NCBI RefSeq assembly: GCF_964656455.1
Contig: NC_135726.1
Coordinates: forward strand, 28,345,168 to 28,409,167
DNA: 64,000 bases
Direction of reading: 5' to 3'
DNA from: Halichoerus grypus
Lineage: Eukaryota; Chordata; Mammalia; Carnivora; Phocidae
Shown here: positions 1-10,500 of the stretch, one piece after another
Layout: each line of letters begins with the position of its first letter
Position numbering within the stretch: position 1 is the first letter of the stretch
Translations under genes and position numbers: made by a program
Notes under the pieces: generated by a model
What the model saw: the letters and a program-made list of their open reading frames with translations, nothing else
Told to the model about the DNA's origin: nothing
Database searches by the model: none

Positions 1-735
1 CCTCCCACCCCCCCACCCCCATCAAGCCCCAGGGAGCGCAGTGTGGCAGAAGAAGGTGGGAGGAGGGGGCACTGCTAAGGAACATCAGCCATTCTCGAAA
101 GGATCCTCCCCAAGACAGAACTCAAAGCCTCAGTCTCCTGCCCTCCCCCTCTTATCCCCAGGCTTTGGCTAGTGTCTCTCATGAAGTAGTCTTAAAAGAG
201 CGTGACCCCAGTAACTATATTGAAGGACAACTGTGCGCCACTCACTAGAATTCTGGCAAAACCAGGGGTGGTACAAACTTCATTTTACAGATGATAGGAC
301 TTAGCCACCAAGGCCCAAGCACCCAACCAGTAAGCCATAACGTCTCTGGACAAGAGCCCACGTCTCCATCCCCGGGCTGCCTGGGGTTCCCTGGTCACAC
401 TCGTCCCAGCTATTACAGGGCTGAGGCTGGAGAGGCTGCAGCCCGCTCTGGGCCTGCAGCCCTGGGAGTCCAGTCTCTCCACCCCCCACCCCTCCCCACC
501 CCCGCGCCCCAGGCCTGAGCAGCCCGCCCGCAGGGGGGCGATGGTAGCATGTCTGGAGTCGCCCTGAATGCAGGGTTAGCCCGCAGAAAGCAGCTAAGGT
601 CAAGGAAAGCGCCCAGGGCCAGGGCCAGGCGCTAGGGGAAACCCTTGCAGCGCTGAGCACCCCCCCGCCCCCAAGCCGTACCCCAGCTGTGCTGAGCGCC
701 GCCGTCAGGCCGCCAGTGCGGACGGGAGCTCTCCA
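1..735. other. 3' flank of IRX5, no gene seen
   Basis: GC-rich non-coding DNA with CpG clusters (about 500-720) and C/G runs. Both strands have overlapping open frames, which is expected at this base composition. None shows a recognisable domain or splice structure. I recognise no interspersed repeat. Confidence 0.5.
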
Positions 736-880
736 GCCCTTGTTTGATGAGCAGCGGCCAATAAATTCATTAATCATCATTTTATGCCTCATCAAACCCC
801 CTCCAAGCCCCTCCATGGGAGTTACACAAATTAGCCCCTGAAAAGACAGTAATTTCAGTATAGCGAGGTAAGTGCTTTCT
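736..880. promoter_or_regulatory. Candidate conserved non-coding element
   Basis: An AT-rich island sits abruptly inside GC-rich flanks. It carries clustered homeodomain-type cores: CCAATAAATTCATTAATCAT near 760-779, then ACAAATTAG near 826-834. This pattern is typical of conserved elements around Iroquois genes. Conservation was not measured and the regulatory role is inferred. Confidence 0.35.
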
Positions 881-1950
881 GATGGGCTCCGCGCACAGAG
901 CTCTCCTGACAAGCCAATCCATCAGCGCGTTGGGGATGGGGCGCGGCCCGGCCGCCCAGCCTAGCCCGGGCCTCACCGGGCCCAGCCCTGGCCAGCCTCC
1001 CCTGCTCCAGCCCTCCCGGTCCCTCCCAGTCCCGCCCAGCTTAGCCTCCGGGAGAGGATCTCCGACTAGGGCGCCGCTTTCCCCAGCTCCTTTACCACCA
1101 TGCACCGCAGGCTGTTGTGTCCGGCCTCCTGTCCTCACCCACCCCGACTTCCTCCCCAGCCCTCCCGAACAGAAGAAAAATTGGGCGCGGGGGGGGGGGG
1201 AGGGGGCGGGGTGGATGAGTCCCAGGCCCAACTTGGGGAACTAACTGAGGATGGTGGAGGAGGACGCGCTAGCGCTGAAGTTCTGAACTCCAGCCCCGGG
1301 AAAGGAAGAGCCAAGCGGACCTTTCTCCTCCTAACGCCTAGATGTCGGGGTTCCGTGACCCCTTGAAATTACTAAAGGGCTGTGTATATTGCAGGCGCAC
1401 GTTATGGGGCGGGGGGGCGGGGTGGTAATCCACTGCGTCCTGACGATTCTGAAAGAAATCCCAGGCTCCAAAAGAGAGCCATCTGGGAACAGAGAAGGGG
1501 GTCCTTCTGTCTAAAGGGCGGCTCCACGGGACCCTGGTGGCGGGGGTGGGGGTGGGGCGCGCCTAGCCTTCTCCGTGGCCCTGGCGTCTTTCTCTCTGAG
1601 ACCGCCACCTGGGGTGAAAGACGACGCCTGGGGAGGAGAGCAAGAAAGGATTTTCTCTGGAATGGGCCGGGCCGGTTGGACTCCAGCATGGGGAGCTGGG
1701 TAAGAGAAGAGAGGGGAAAAAGCCGGAGAAAACTGTGGCGAGGAGGGGGATATTTGCAAACGCGAAGCCCGCGCCGCGCCTTCTCACTTTCTGGTCCTGG
1801 AGCACAGAAGGTCCCACGGGCACCCTATCCGGCGGGCAGGGGCCATGCCAGGGAGGTCGGCGAGGAGCCGCAGGCCGAGCCGAGCCTACCGGCCAGAGCA
1901 CTATCACCGTGGAGAGCTGGAGCGCCGAGCGACGCGCAGCTCCTTCATTA
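881..1950. other. CpG-rich flank with a G-run, no gene seen
   Basis: GC-rich sequence with many CpGs. A G homopolymer at 1189-1200 continues into AGGGGGCGGGG and could form a G-quadruplex on the plus strand. Open frames here lack any recognisable domain and overlap on both strands, so I treat them as composition artefacts. Confidence 0.45.
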
Positions 1951-2135
1951 GCTTCCCCTCCGCGGCGCTGCCTGCCTCGGAAAATAAGTTAGCAAACGGG
2001 GAGCCGTTTATCTCTTTTATCTTGGGGCCTGATCCAATTAAATAAGTGCACATTTACATTTGCATCCATCAGGCGGGAGCGCTGAGAGCCCGGGGTTTGC
2101 TCGGAGCAAATAAAAGCAGATTTCATTGGGAAAAA
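1951..2135. promoter_or_regulatory. Candidate conserved non-coding element
   Basis: This AT-rich block in CpG-rich surroundings contains GATA-like TTATCT and TTTATC cores near 2008-2020, CCAATTAAATAAGTG near 2034-2048, and TTTGCATCC (octamer-like) near 2058. It is compact and repeat-free. The enhancer role is inferred from motif density and position next to a developmental regulator. Confidence 0.35.
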
Positions 2136-4800
2136 GTGGCGTCTGAGCGCGCGGGGCTCGTCCGGGCGCCGGAAACGAGCGCAGCCAGGAGGGTCGCCTT
2201 GGGGACTCAGAGCTGGGGCCTACGGCCGACGGGAGGACAGAGACCCCGCAAGGCCCCAGAAGGGCCGGCCTGGGCAGGGGGTGCAGCCAGAGCTGCATCC
2301 CCGCCCCAGAGGCGATCCTCCGTTAGGCCACAACCTGGGCCCCGTCTTGTGCCCTGGACCCAAGTCGCATTTAAACGAAAACGAAAAGGAGACCAACTCC
2401 GGCCAGGTCACCGAGGGAGACCCGTGGGGTGGGTCTAGGGACAGTCCTGCAGTTTTGGCCAGCTTGGAAGGAGGGCAGGTGGCAAGGTCTCAGGCAGGCC
2501 CGATTTTCCTATTCGGTGGCCGAGTGGAAAGAGATTCCAAGAGCCAGGCCGAGGATGCGCCTCCGCTTTCCCCCAAGATCTCTGCACCAGGGGGAGACCA
2601 GTTGATACTATCGGTTAGCGCTTCTGGAAGGGTGAAAGGGACTCCCATGTGTGCACCTCTTGCTTTGCTGCGCCGACCTCATTAAGATGTTTTCGAAATA
2701 GGAGGGTTTTAAGAATGCGAAGGTAGTTTTGTTTTTCCTTTTCCTATGGAGGTCCAACGCATAGGCCAAAAGACAGAAACGGTTTTGGGGGGTGCGGCTG
2801 CGTGGTAGACCCCGGATAGGCCAACCCGCCCATGAAACAAAACTGTGCGTGTTCCAGAACCCTGGCCCAGAAAGGCCAGCAGAAGCGGAAGCGCGCACCT
2901 GAAGCGGAGCGGGAGCCCCGGCGCGCTGCCTGGGCCACGCACGGCTGCGGCCCCCCACCCACACACTGTTTCAACCGTGGGCATATTTCTCAATTGCCTG
3001 CCGCCTGGTTTCCGAGACTGTGCCCAAACCGTGGCGGGAATCGGTAGGGTTAAAACTGTTCTAGTAGCGAGCCCTGCTCTCCAAATCTGCAATGCTAACT
3101 GAGTCGTGGGACCCGAGCCGCAGCGAGTGCGGTAGCTGGGCAGTTTCAGTTTGACCCGCTTGGGGTTCAGAGCTAAGACTCCGCTGGGGGTGGGGGACAG
3201 AGCCAGGTCTTGCCTAAACTCCTCCTCTCTGCGAACCTCGTGGCGCCCGGGGACCAGTAGGCGGCGCCCTTCCTAAACTGCATCCGCGTTCCGCTCCCTC
3301 TTGGGAGCGCAATCACATTCCTTTCACTTTGGGCGCTTTGGAAAGCGCTATTCCTTGCCTCTGCCCGAGTTGTCAGATAGTCGTGGGGGACAGGTGGGCT
3401 GGGAGGCACGGCCAGTTCTGAAACTGCACGTACGACCCTCCCCGCAACCTTCCAGGCTCCAAGAGCAGCGCACCTCTAGCAAAATGAGAGGCCCGGAAGG
3501 GTTTGCAAACCAGAAGGCCTCGATGCAGGCCCCGCACCCAGGCCAGGGAGCATTTCGGGCCCTAGCACCCCGAGCCAAGGAGCGGGGAGGGAAGCAGCAA
3601 TGTCCCCTTTCTGTAGCTCCTCCTCAGTGCCCGCTTATGCGCCCTCGGGGATTGACTGGGCTGTTGGCTCTTCACCCCCAAATCCCACGAACTGATTCGG
3701 ACCCGCACAGAGAGGTAAGGGAAGGAACCCAGTCCGTCCCGATTTGGCGCTGCCTCAGGGGGGTGACTGCATAGACCCCACGCAGTGATCCCGCTGCCCC
3801 TGCTGCCTGGGATTCGGCCCTCCTGGTCCCTAAGTGCCAAGCTAAACGCTCCTCGAGGGGGCCGGAACCAGCGCAGTCAAGCGCAGGTGGCAAACGCCCG
3901 CGCAGCCCCAGGACCCAGGTGTCTTAGTCACTGCCTCGCACAACTTCCGCGACCCAGTCCAAGCCTGCCAACAAACCTCGACCCCACTGCACGCCGGAAG
4001 TTTGCCCCCAGCGCCTCCAAGACACTGTGCCTTCGAGACGGCCCAAGACGCGGCCAAGCGGGGCTCGAGGAGGCACTTGGGACCGTTAAGACACGAAACT
4101 ACTTCTAGGATTAAACGCTGGAGACATCTCCTAAATATCCGAACCCCGAACTGCCCGCCAGGCTTCCCTCAAACTGGAAAGTCTCTAGACACCAGAAAAA
4201 CCACTGGCCACGAAACCCAGCTCTGCAAGGAGCAAACCCCAAACTTAATTGGAGGCTTGTATTCAACATGAAGTACGCAAAGAAACCCGTAGACCCTGCG
4301 GAGGCCAAGGGCAGGAGGGATACGGACAGGGGGGCAGCGACTCGGGCTCCAGCCTTCCGGCCCCTGGTGGTTTCGCTCCCTGGCCCGGAGGCTCCTCGCG
4401 CAGCCCCTCGTTGGGGAGAAACGCCGCGGGCTCCCCGGTGCGCCGTTCCCGTTCCCAGGGAGCCCCGCGGGCATTCGGCTCCCAGCCCCGAGCCTCTGCG
4501 CTCAGACTTGGGAGGCCCGCTCCGCGTCATTTGCATATTCCCGGGAACACAAGGAGGCCTGTAATTTTCTTTTTAAAATCGTTGGGCAGGGTTTAGGGCC
4601 AGCGCTTCCAAAACCCCGCAGAGTTGATGTCGTCCTTAAACTCTCTCTTAAGAGAAGGGGACTGGCCTATTCTTCTGACTTTTTTAGAAGAAAAGGTGAC
4701 TCCTGGGGCTGCATATTCAACAGGGGGGAAAAGCTGATTGTGAACCAGGCTGTCGGCGGGGTGGGTGGAGGGGACCGGGGCGCGGGGGTGGGGGGTGGTG
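2136..4800. other. CpG-rich flank, no gene seen
   Basis: About 2.7 kb of GC-rich, repeat-free DNA 3' of IRX5. Open frames of 60-160 codons occur on both strands but overlap one another, show no protein family features and have no convincing splice signals. Extended CpG islands around developmental homeobox genes commonly look like this. A short AT-rich patch at 4235-4275 (CTTAATTGG) may be a small conserved site. Confidence 0.45.
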
Positions 4801-5250
4801 GTAGGGCAAGTCATCTCTGGAATTCAATTGTTTAAAAAAATCATTTATAATTAAAGGGACAAAATAAAATACGATCATCTCATGCATATTTAATCATTCA
4901 CACTTCCAGCTTTGAAACCATTTTCCCTGCGTGAATTTTCTCACTAATTTAAACTCTTAAGTCGACTGCTGTTCGCAAAAACATCTGGACAATGCAGTTT
5001 GCAAACTTGTTTAAATTCGAATAAGCGAATGGAGCCCCTTCGCAGGTTTTTTTTTTTTTTTTTTAATAGCAAAAGTTAAAACTCCGGTGAAAGTTTGGGG
5101 TGTGTTTAAAAAAACAAGTAGGGTTAAAGCAATCTTGAGTAGAAATGCAAATATGTGCATTCTGATTTAGCCTAATTAAACCGTTGTTATGTGCAAACAC
5201 ATTCTCTCTACACTCAAGCTTGGGCTTAATAGAGCAAATTAATTCCCCTC
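4801..5250. promoter_or_regulatory. AT-rich candidate regulatory block
   Basis: About 450 bp of AT-rich sequence between CpG-rich segments, with repeated TAAT/ATTA homeodomain cores: TTATAATTAAAG near 4844, TCACTAATTTAAA near 4940, GCCTAATTAAACC near 5170 and AAATTAATTCCC near 5236. ATGCAAAT, an octamer core, lies near 5145. A poly(T) run lies at 5047-5064. It is repeat-free. Function is inferred. Confidence 0.35.
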
Positions 5251-6150
5251 GTTGGAGTATGTTTTTGCTGTAAACCCTCCCCTCCCCCCGACCACCGAAA
5301 ATTTCCCACGAAGTAAAACACACCCGCGGTTCCACCTCTCCCGCGCAAAATGGAGACGCGAACACCGACAGTGTTGGCGGGCCTCGGGCACAGGGCGGTG
5401 TCTCTTCCTCATTTGGGATTGAGACTCATCCTGATTTTTCATTTTGAGATGAAACATGCGGGATTAAAACGAGAAAAATAAAGCCTCAAACGTATTTTGC
5501 AGCTACTTGGACTCTCAAACGAGAGACAGGAAAAGTGCTAACGCGACGACAAGCCTGATCGAGTCCACAACAGCCTCATTATCTAGGCAAATGTCCTCGA
5601 ACTTTTGAAGGCCACTTGTCCGAAAAGGGGCCCATGCGGGAGCGAGGGCTGGGGGCGCCCTCCGGTCCGTTCGGGGCTCCCCTCACTGCCCCCAAGCGAC
5701 TGTGGCTCTCCCTCCCCCACTTCCGCCCACTCTCTCCAATCGCCGACTCTGCGAAGTGCAGGCTTGTAATTCAGGACAAGTGTGACACCTACCTGTGAAA
5801 GGGGGGAACCGTCCCCTAGCCGGTCCCGCGGCCCCAGCCTCGCTACTGCGCGGGGATCTACGGGGCCGCCTACCACCCGCACTGTCGCGGCTGGAACATT
5901 TACTAATTTAATCAAATCCAACGAAGAGATCAATGCCCAATTTTGAAGGGGTAAGGAAAACAGTGACTTGGGAAAGCCTTCTCCTTGGCATCCCCTAACG
6001 CTCCCCGCCCGCATTAGCCCACAGCACCTTTGAAATAGTAATAAGGACTAAATCCGGCATAAAATCGAACTCATTAGCAAAGTTCACCAGCTGATTGCTT
6101 TGCATAAAACACGACACTGATTGGAAGTAATTAGGTTAAGCGATGGAGCT
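5251..6150. promoter_or_regulatory. Candidate conserved non-coding cluster 3' of IRX5
   Basis: This repeat-free block keeps CpGs in moderately AT-rich DNA. It has homeodomain cores (GGAAGTAATTAGG near 6123), CAGCTG (6090-6095) and an everted T-box-like pair at 5778-5792 (AAGTGTGACACCTAC). This is the kind of sequence that acts as proximal enhancers of Iroquois genes. No conservation data were available. Confidence 0.35.
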
Positions 6151-6409
6151 CGGGTGGTGCGTGTCTCTAGCAGGCTTTGCCATCTCTTCTCCCTTCTGGG
6201 CACACACTTGGGTCTCTCTCCTCCTTCCTCCAGGGTCCAATCTCCCCCAAGCAGCCCGCATCAGTGATCCAAATCTGCATTCCCGGCTTAGGCCAGGGTC
6301 CCCGGGGCTTGCCGCCTAATTACGGTTTCCCCCTGACACACTGAGGTTCTGTGGAACCTTTCATTCCCCACTTCGGAGAAAAAAAAAAAAAAAAGTTGCA
6401 GTTTCCACC

Positions 6410-7010
6410 TTTTGTCCAAGGCGATGGACAGTTTATTGAGGCTTCTAAAAAGTAATGAGTGGCTCTGATTATGTTAAAATCTCTTTTAATTAAATATTTT
6501 GCATTTTACAAAGGCGGCTGCCGTTTCTTTTACTTTTTAAATCTAAGAGTATAACCTGTTTCCTTTCTGCAATAATACTTTAGCTCATACCCAGAAAAAT
6601 CAATAGGTGTAAAAAATTAAATTAAACTTGTATTTTTAAACTATGAAACAGTTTCAGGGGAAACACAAATGTATATACTTATATTACAAAAAAAACATTA
6701 AATGCCTGTACAGGTGTCTTAATTTCATAATTTACTTCAAAGATATTGAATTATCAATTTAAATACAAAAATGCTACATTAAATATACAGAATAAGATTT
6801 AATACAAATCCTTTTTTAATTTTTCTTTTCGGTTGGTTAAGACATTTTTGTGTGGGGAGATGTTTACATGTGTATGTCATCCATCTCCATGAACTATAAA
6901 CTTTTTAATAGGAGGGGTAGTTTTGTTTCTCTCTCTTGTTGATGGAAAAATAACTGCCAAGGCCATGTTTTTTAATAAATTAGGAAAGTCCGGGACCGAC
7001 GCAGCCCGCG
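6410..7010 (-). other. IRX5 3' untranslated region and poly(A) signal
   Basis: The sequence downstream of the IRX5 stop on the minus strand is AT-rich, in sharp contrast to the coding exon. A canonical AATAAA on the minus strand lies at 6437-6432 (TTTATT on plus). Cleavage near 6410-6420 would give a 3' UTR of about 0.6 kb, a normal size for this gene. Several ATTAAA variants occur upstream and could be alternative sites. The exact end is an estimate. Confidence 0.6.
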
Positions 7011-9677
7011 TTAAATGTCGGACATACCTTTCTTCAATTCATAGGGAGAGTCTTTGCACAGGTCTAGCTGAGACTGGCTCCGCAACATTTTCGGGTCTTT
7101 AGCCAAAGCGTCCGCTCGGTTCAACACGGTCTGGTTTAATCCATTGAAATGCGAGCCCGGACCGGTTGTGGGGCCTGGCCCTGGCCCTGGGTGGCCGTGA
7201 AGGTGTCCGAAGGAGCCATAGTTCGTGTAGCCGGGATAGAAGGGCGCCGTGTAGTAGAGAGGCCGGGACAGCACCGTCCCGCCTGGAAAGGGACACTGCG
7301 CCGAGGGCGAGCGCGATGGCGCCGGGGCCGGCGACGCGCGGCTGCCTCCTAGGGCTTGCCCCGCTACCGGCCCGGGGCACGGTGGGCATGGAGAGCCTTC
7401 GCTCCCGCCGCCCCCGTCCTTGACCTTGTCCGAGGATGTGGCGATCTCCGCCAGAGACCACAGTTTGGGCTTGGCGAGCACCGCCTGCGGCGGCGGCGGT
7501 GGCGGAGAGTGTATGACCGAGGGCCCGCCGGGACCAGGGGGCAGCTCTCCCGCGGTTGGGTGAGGGCCCGGAGCCGGCGCGCCCGAGGGGTAGTGAGGGG
7601 CCGGGTCCTCAGCCAGACGCGCTGTCGCTGGCCCGGCCGGGGAGGGCCCGCCGGCGCGGGGGGGCCCGGGCAGCGCGTCCAGACGGCCCTCGGATGGCGG
7701 CTCCTTAAAATCCGAGTCGCTGAGGCTGCCCTCCGTCTCCTTGCCGGCGGGGGTGGGCGGCCCCTGCAGCCGTTCGCAGCCCGAAGCCGCCTTCTGCTCC
7801 GCTCCTCCTGCGGGCGAAACCCCAGGCCGTCAGGGGCGCGGAGGCCGCGCGGCGGGGCCCAGGCCCCCGCCCGCAAAGGCAGAGACCCTAGCCCCCAACC
7901 TCCAGGCCCCCCTTTTCCTTCTTACTCCCGCTCCAACACACCCTTTCCCGCGTCCACCAACCTGCTTCGGGGCCCTCGGAGTCGCCCTTGTCCTCCGGCT
8001 TCTGGGGCTCATCCTCGTCGTTCTTCTCCAGATCAATGTTCTCCTCCTCCTCCTCGTCCTCGCTGCGGTTCCGCGGCGTCCACGTCATTTTGTTCTCCTT
8101 CTTGAGGCGCCGGCGCGCGTTGGCGAACCAGGTGGACACCTGGGTGAGGGTCATCTTGGTGATGATGGCCAGCATGATCTTCTCGCCCTTGGTGGGGTAG
8201 GGGTTCTTGCGGTGCTCGTTGAGCCAGGCCTTGAGCGTGGCGGTGGCGTCTCGTGTGGCGTTCTTCCGGTACGCTGGGTCCCCGTAGGGGTACGAGCCCA
8301 GGGGCGCCGCGTATGGGTGGTACCCCAGGGAGCCTGCCATGCCCGGTGTATGATCGTAGGGAGAGCCCTGCAAGGAACAGGCAGAGAGAAGGTGAGAGTG
8401 GGCCGTGGTCCCCAGTACCACCTAGACGATCGAAGCACACTTCCCCTGCGCCCAGGGGTCCGCGAGCTGCGAGGCCCAAACTCCGACTTCCCCTGGGGTA
8501 GGGCTGGCGGGCTCAGACCCAGGGGCAACTCCTCCTCCTCCTCCGCAGGCAGCGGGGGCGCCAACTCCTGACTCCCGTCCTTCCGGGGCGCTTGAGCCGT
8601 CCTGGCCTCAGCGGCACCCTGTGGGCCCCCGTCTGCCGGGGCAAGGCCGCCCCCCATGCGCAGATCCGGCCACCTCGGCCAGGCCCTCCACCCAGACAGA
8701 GGCCTGGGCAGCGGCGGCGACTCGGCACTTCGTGCCCGGGTGGCCGCACGTTAGGCGCAAGGGGAGAGAGCAAGGGAAGTCAAGGCATTTTTCCCCCCAC
8801 AGAGAAAGGCAAAGGAAAAGCTAAGCCTTGTCCGGGCACTCCCACCCCTCCAAAAATGTTACCCCAAACCGAAGCCACGGCGCTTTTCCAGAAAGTGCAC
8901 CCGGCCGAAAAATCCCGGATGCACCGCAGCTCGGCCGACTTTTCAGAAATTTAATACCTCCAAATCGGATTGCGAAGATAGGATTACGGATTTGCAACAT
9001 TTTGGAGGACTAATTAAAGGCGAGGCCAAACACATTTACATAGACTTAGCACGCTTCTGCTCAGATTTCTGGTCCATTTCTTTTGAACTACTTTTCCAGA
9101 ATGGCAAAACCAAAAAATAAAATAAAATTTGCAGGGCGGCCTGGAGCTCACATTTGAACCAAATGCTGCTCTTTAATTGCAGCGACCTCTCCCCAAAAAA
9201 CCCTCTCCGCCAGCTCAACGACCCAAGCAGGACGCGGCTCTGCTCTCCGAGCAACTCCTGAGCCCGAGGCCCGGACGAAGCCGAGCGAGACAGTCGCCCA
9301 AGTTTGCAGGGGCCGCGGAGCTTGGCGGGGGCGGTCCGCGGTGGCGCCAAGGCCCGTGTCCTCCGCAGCCCCCGCCCGCCCCGCGCGGCCCCAGCTGCCC
9401 TTGCCTGCCGCGGGTCCCGCTCACTCACCACGTACGAAGAGAAGGCGGCGGCGGCGGCGGCCGCGGGGTCGGCACCGTACTGGAGGTGCGAGTTGTAGCC
9501 CGGCGAGGGCGCCGTGAAGGCGGTGGAGCCGGCGTAGGGCGAGAATGCGGAGCCCGACGACGAGCGGCCGAGCTCATCCGTGCGGGGCCCCGAGATGACG
9601 CTGGTGCTGTACGCCGGGCACGAGTAGAGCGCCAGCGAGGCGGACGGCTGGTACAAGTAGCCCTGCGGGTAGGACAT
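7011..9677 (-). CDS. IRX5: Iroquois homeobox transcription factor IRX5 (three exons, 483 aa)
   Basis: IRX5 is a nuclear DNA-binding regulator of the TALE homeodomain class, acting in heart, retina, limb and craniofacial patterning. Coding exons are 9677-9429, 8367-7962 and 7807-7011 (249 + 406 + 797 nt), joined in phases 0 and 1. They give 483 codons plus TAA, the usual IRX5 length. The start is the [14 protein letters not shown] at 9677. Residues 71-78 hold a short polyalanine tract. The homeodomain spans about 113-175, with the three-residue TALE loop PYP at 139-141 and recognition helix WFANARRR at 163-170. An acidic stretch follows at 186-203. The middle is proline/glycine-rich. The Iro-box region lies near [12 protein letters not shown] (330-341), and the protein ends KKGMSDI. 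Splice sites: TACGTG|GTGAGT, CTTGCAG|GGC, GCAG|GTTGGT and CCGCAG|GAG. The reading frame has no break. The ending and exon 1 separate it from IRX3 and IRX6. Confidence 0.97.
7808..7961 (-). other. IRX5: IRX5 intron 2
   Basis: A short 154-nt phase-1 intron. The donor is GTTGGT, weaker than the GTGAGT of intron 1, and the acceptor ends CCCGCAG. Splicing here is needed to restore the exon 2 to exon 3 frame: Glu-Ala-Gly-Gly-Ala-Glu across the junction. Confidence 0.85.
8368..9428 (-). other. IRX5: IRX5 intron 1 with AT-rich island
   Basis: A 1061-nt phase-0 intron with donor GTGAGT and acceptor CTTGCAG. Most of it is CpG-rich, but 8935-9180 is an AT-rich patch with bicoid-type cores (CGGATT near 8965, GGATTACGG near 8980) and ACTAATTAAAG near 9009. 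That patch may be a small intronic regulatory element; this is inferred. Confidence 0.7.
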
Positions 9678-10500
9678 GGCCACACACGGGCATGGGGCGC
9701 GCCGCGCCGCGGCCGCCAACGAGCCGGGCGGCGCCCTGCGAGGGCGAGCGGGCGGGCACCTGGCCTCCGGCTGCCCCCGGCTGCCGCTTCTCGGGCCCCG
9801 GCTCCCGGGCTCCGGCCCGCGGCGCCTCCTCGCTGGCTTCCCGCGCGCCTCCGGCTGCGACTGCCGAGCCCTCTCCTCTGCGCGCCTTGCTCGCCCCGGC
9901 TGGGTTTCCCCCCCCCTCCCTTGCCGCTTTCTCTTTTTCCCCCTCGCTCTTTGCACTGGGGGGCTCTGCTTTTGGCTTCGCAAAGGTCCTGCCAAGATGC
10001 TAAGTTGGAAATTGAGGATTCTGACGCCTTGTGCGCGCCTGAAGCTCCTCCTTCCCGGGGTGTAGTCGGTGGGAGGACTGGCAGGAACCTCTGGGCGGCC
10101 GCAGCCAACCCGGCCGCCAGGCGCGCCTCGCCCTCTCCCTCTTCCTCCCCGGCTCCCTCTCCCGCTCGCTGGCGCTCCCCTCGCCCCTCCCTCGCGCCCG
10201 CCTCTCCTCCGCGGCCCTCCTCTCCACCCTCCTCTTTTTCTCCCCCCCACCCCCTTTCCCGGGTCTCTCTCCCTCTCTCTCTTTCTCAGACTCTCGAGCG
10301 CCGGCCCCAGGATGACAATCACATCCCAGGCGCGCCGATTTCTTCCAACTTTCCTTCCCTGCTAAGTCGGGGTGGAGTGGCGGTTCCGACACAAGGCGGG
10401 CCCTGGCGGCGGGTCCGGTCGCTCCGAAGCACAAAGGCAGCGAGGCGGGGGACTGGGCGCCGGCGAACGCTCTGCTCTGTGCTTGCCGCAGTAAACCGCG
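9678..10500 (-). promoter_or_regulatory. IRX5: IRX5 5' UTR and proximal promoter (CpG island)
   Basis: GC-rich sequence directly upstream of the IRX5 start. No TATA or CCAAT box is visible on the minus strand, consistent with a CpG-island promoter. A long pyrimidine-rich tract on the plus strand (10126-10297), purine-rich in the IRX5 sense, lies about 450-620 bp upstream of the ATG. The IRX5 frame stays open upstream to an ATG at 10322 without a stop. I take that as a composition effect. The transcription start cannot be placed from sequence alone. Confidence 0.6.

Noticed and set aside
526..545. CTCF-like site (CCCGCAGGGGGGCG)
   Set aside because: Two mismatches at informative positions; not strong enough to claim.
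1382..1951. 189-codon plus-strand frame in the 3' flank
   Set aside because: GC-rich with several competing frames on both strands, no domain and no splice signals.
7356..8571. Plus-strand frames of 249 and 276 codons
   Set aside because: Antisense shadows of IRX5 exons 2 and 3.
9036..10322. A single 428-codon minus-strand gene covering IRX5 exon 1
   Set aside because: The true IRX5 exon 1 ends at 9429 with a GTGAGT donor. Continuation into intron 1 and extension upstream are chance open frame in GC-rich DNA.
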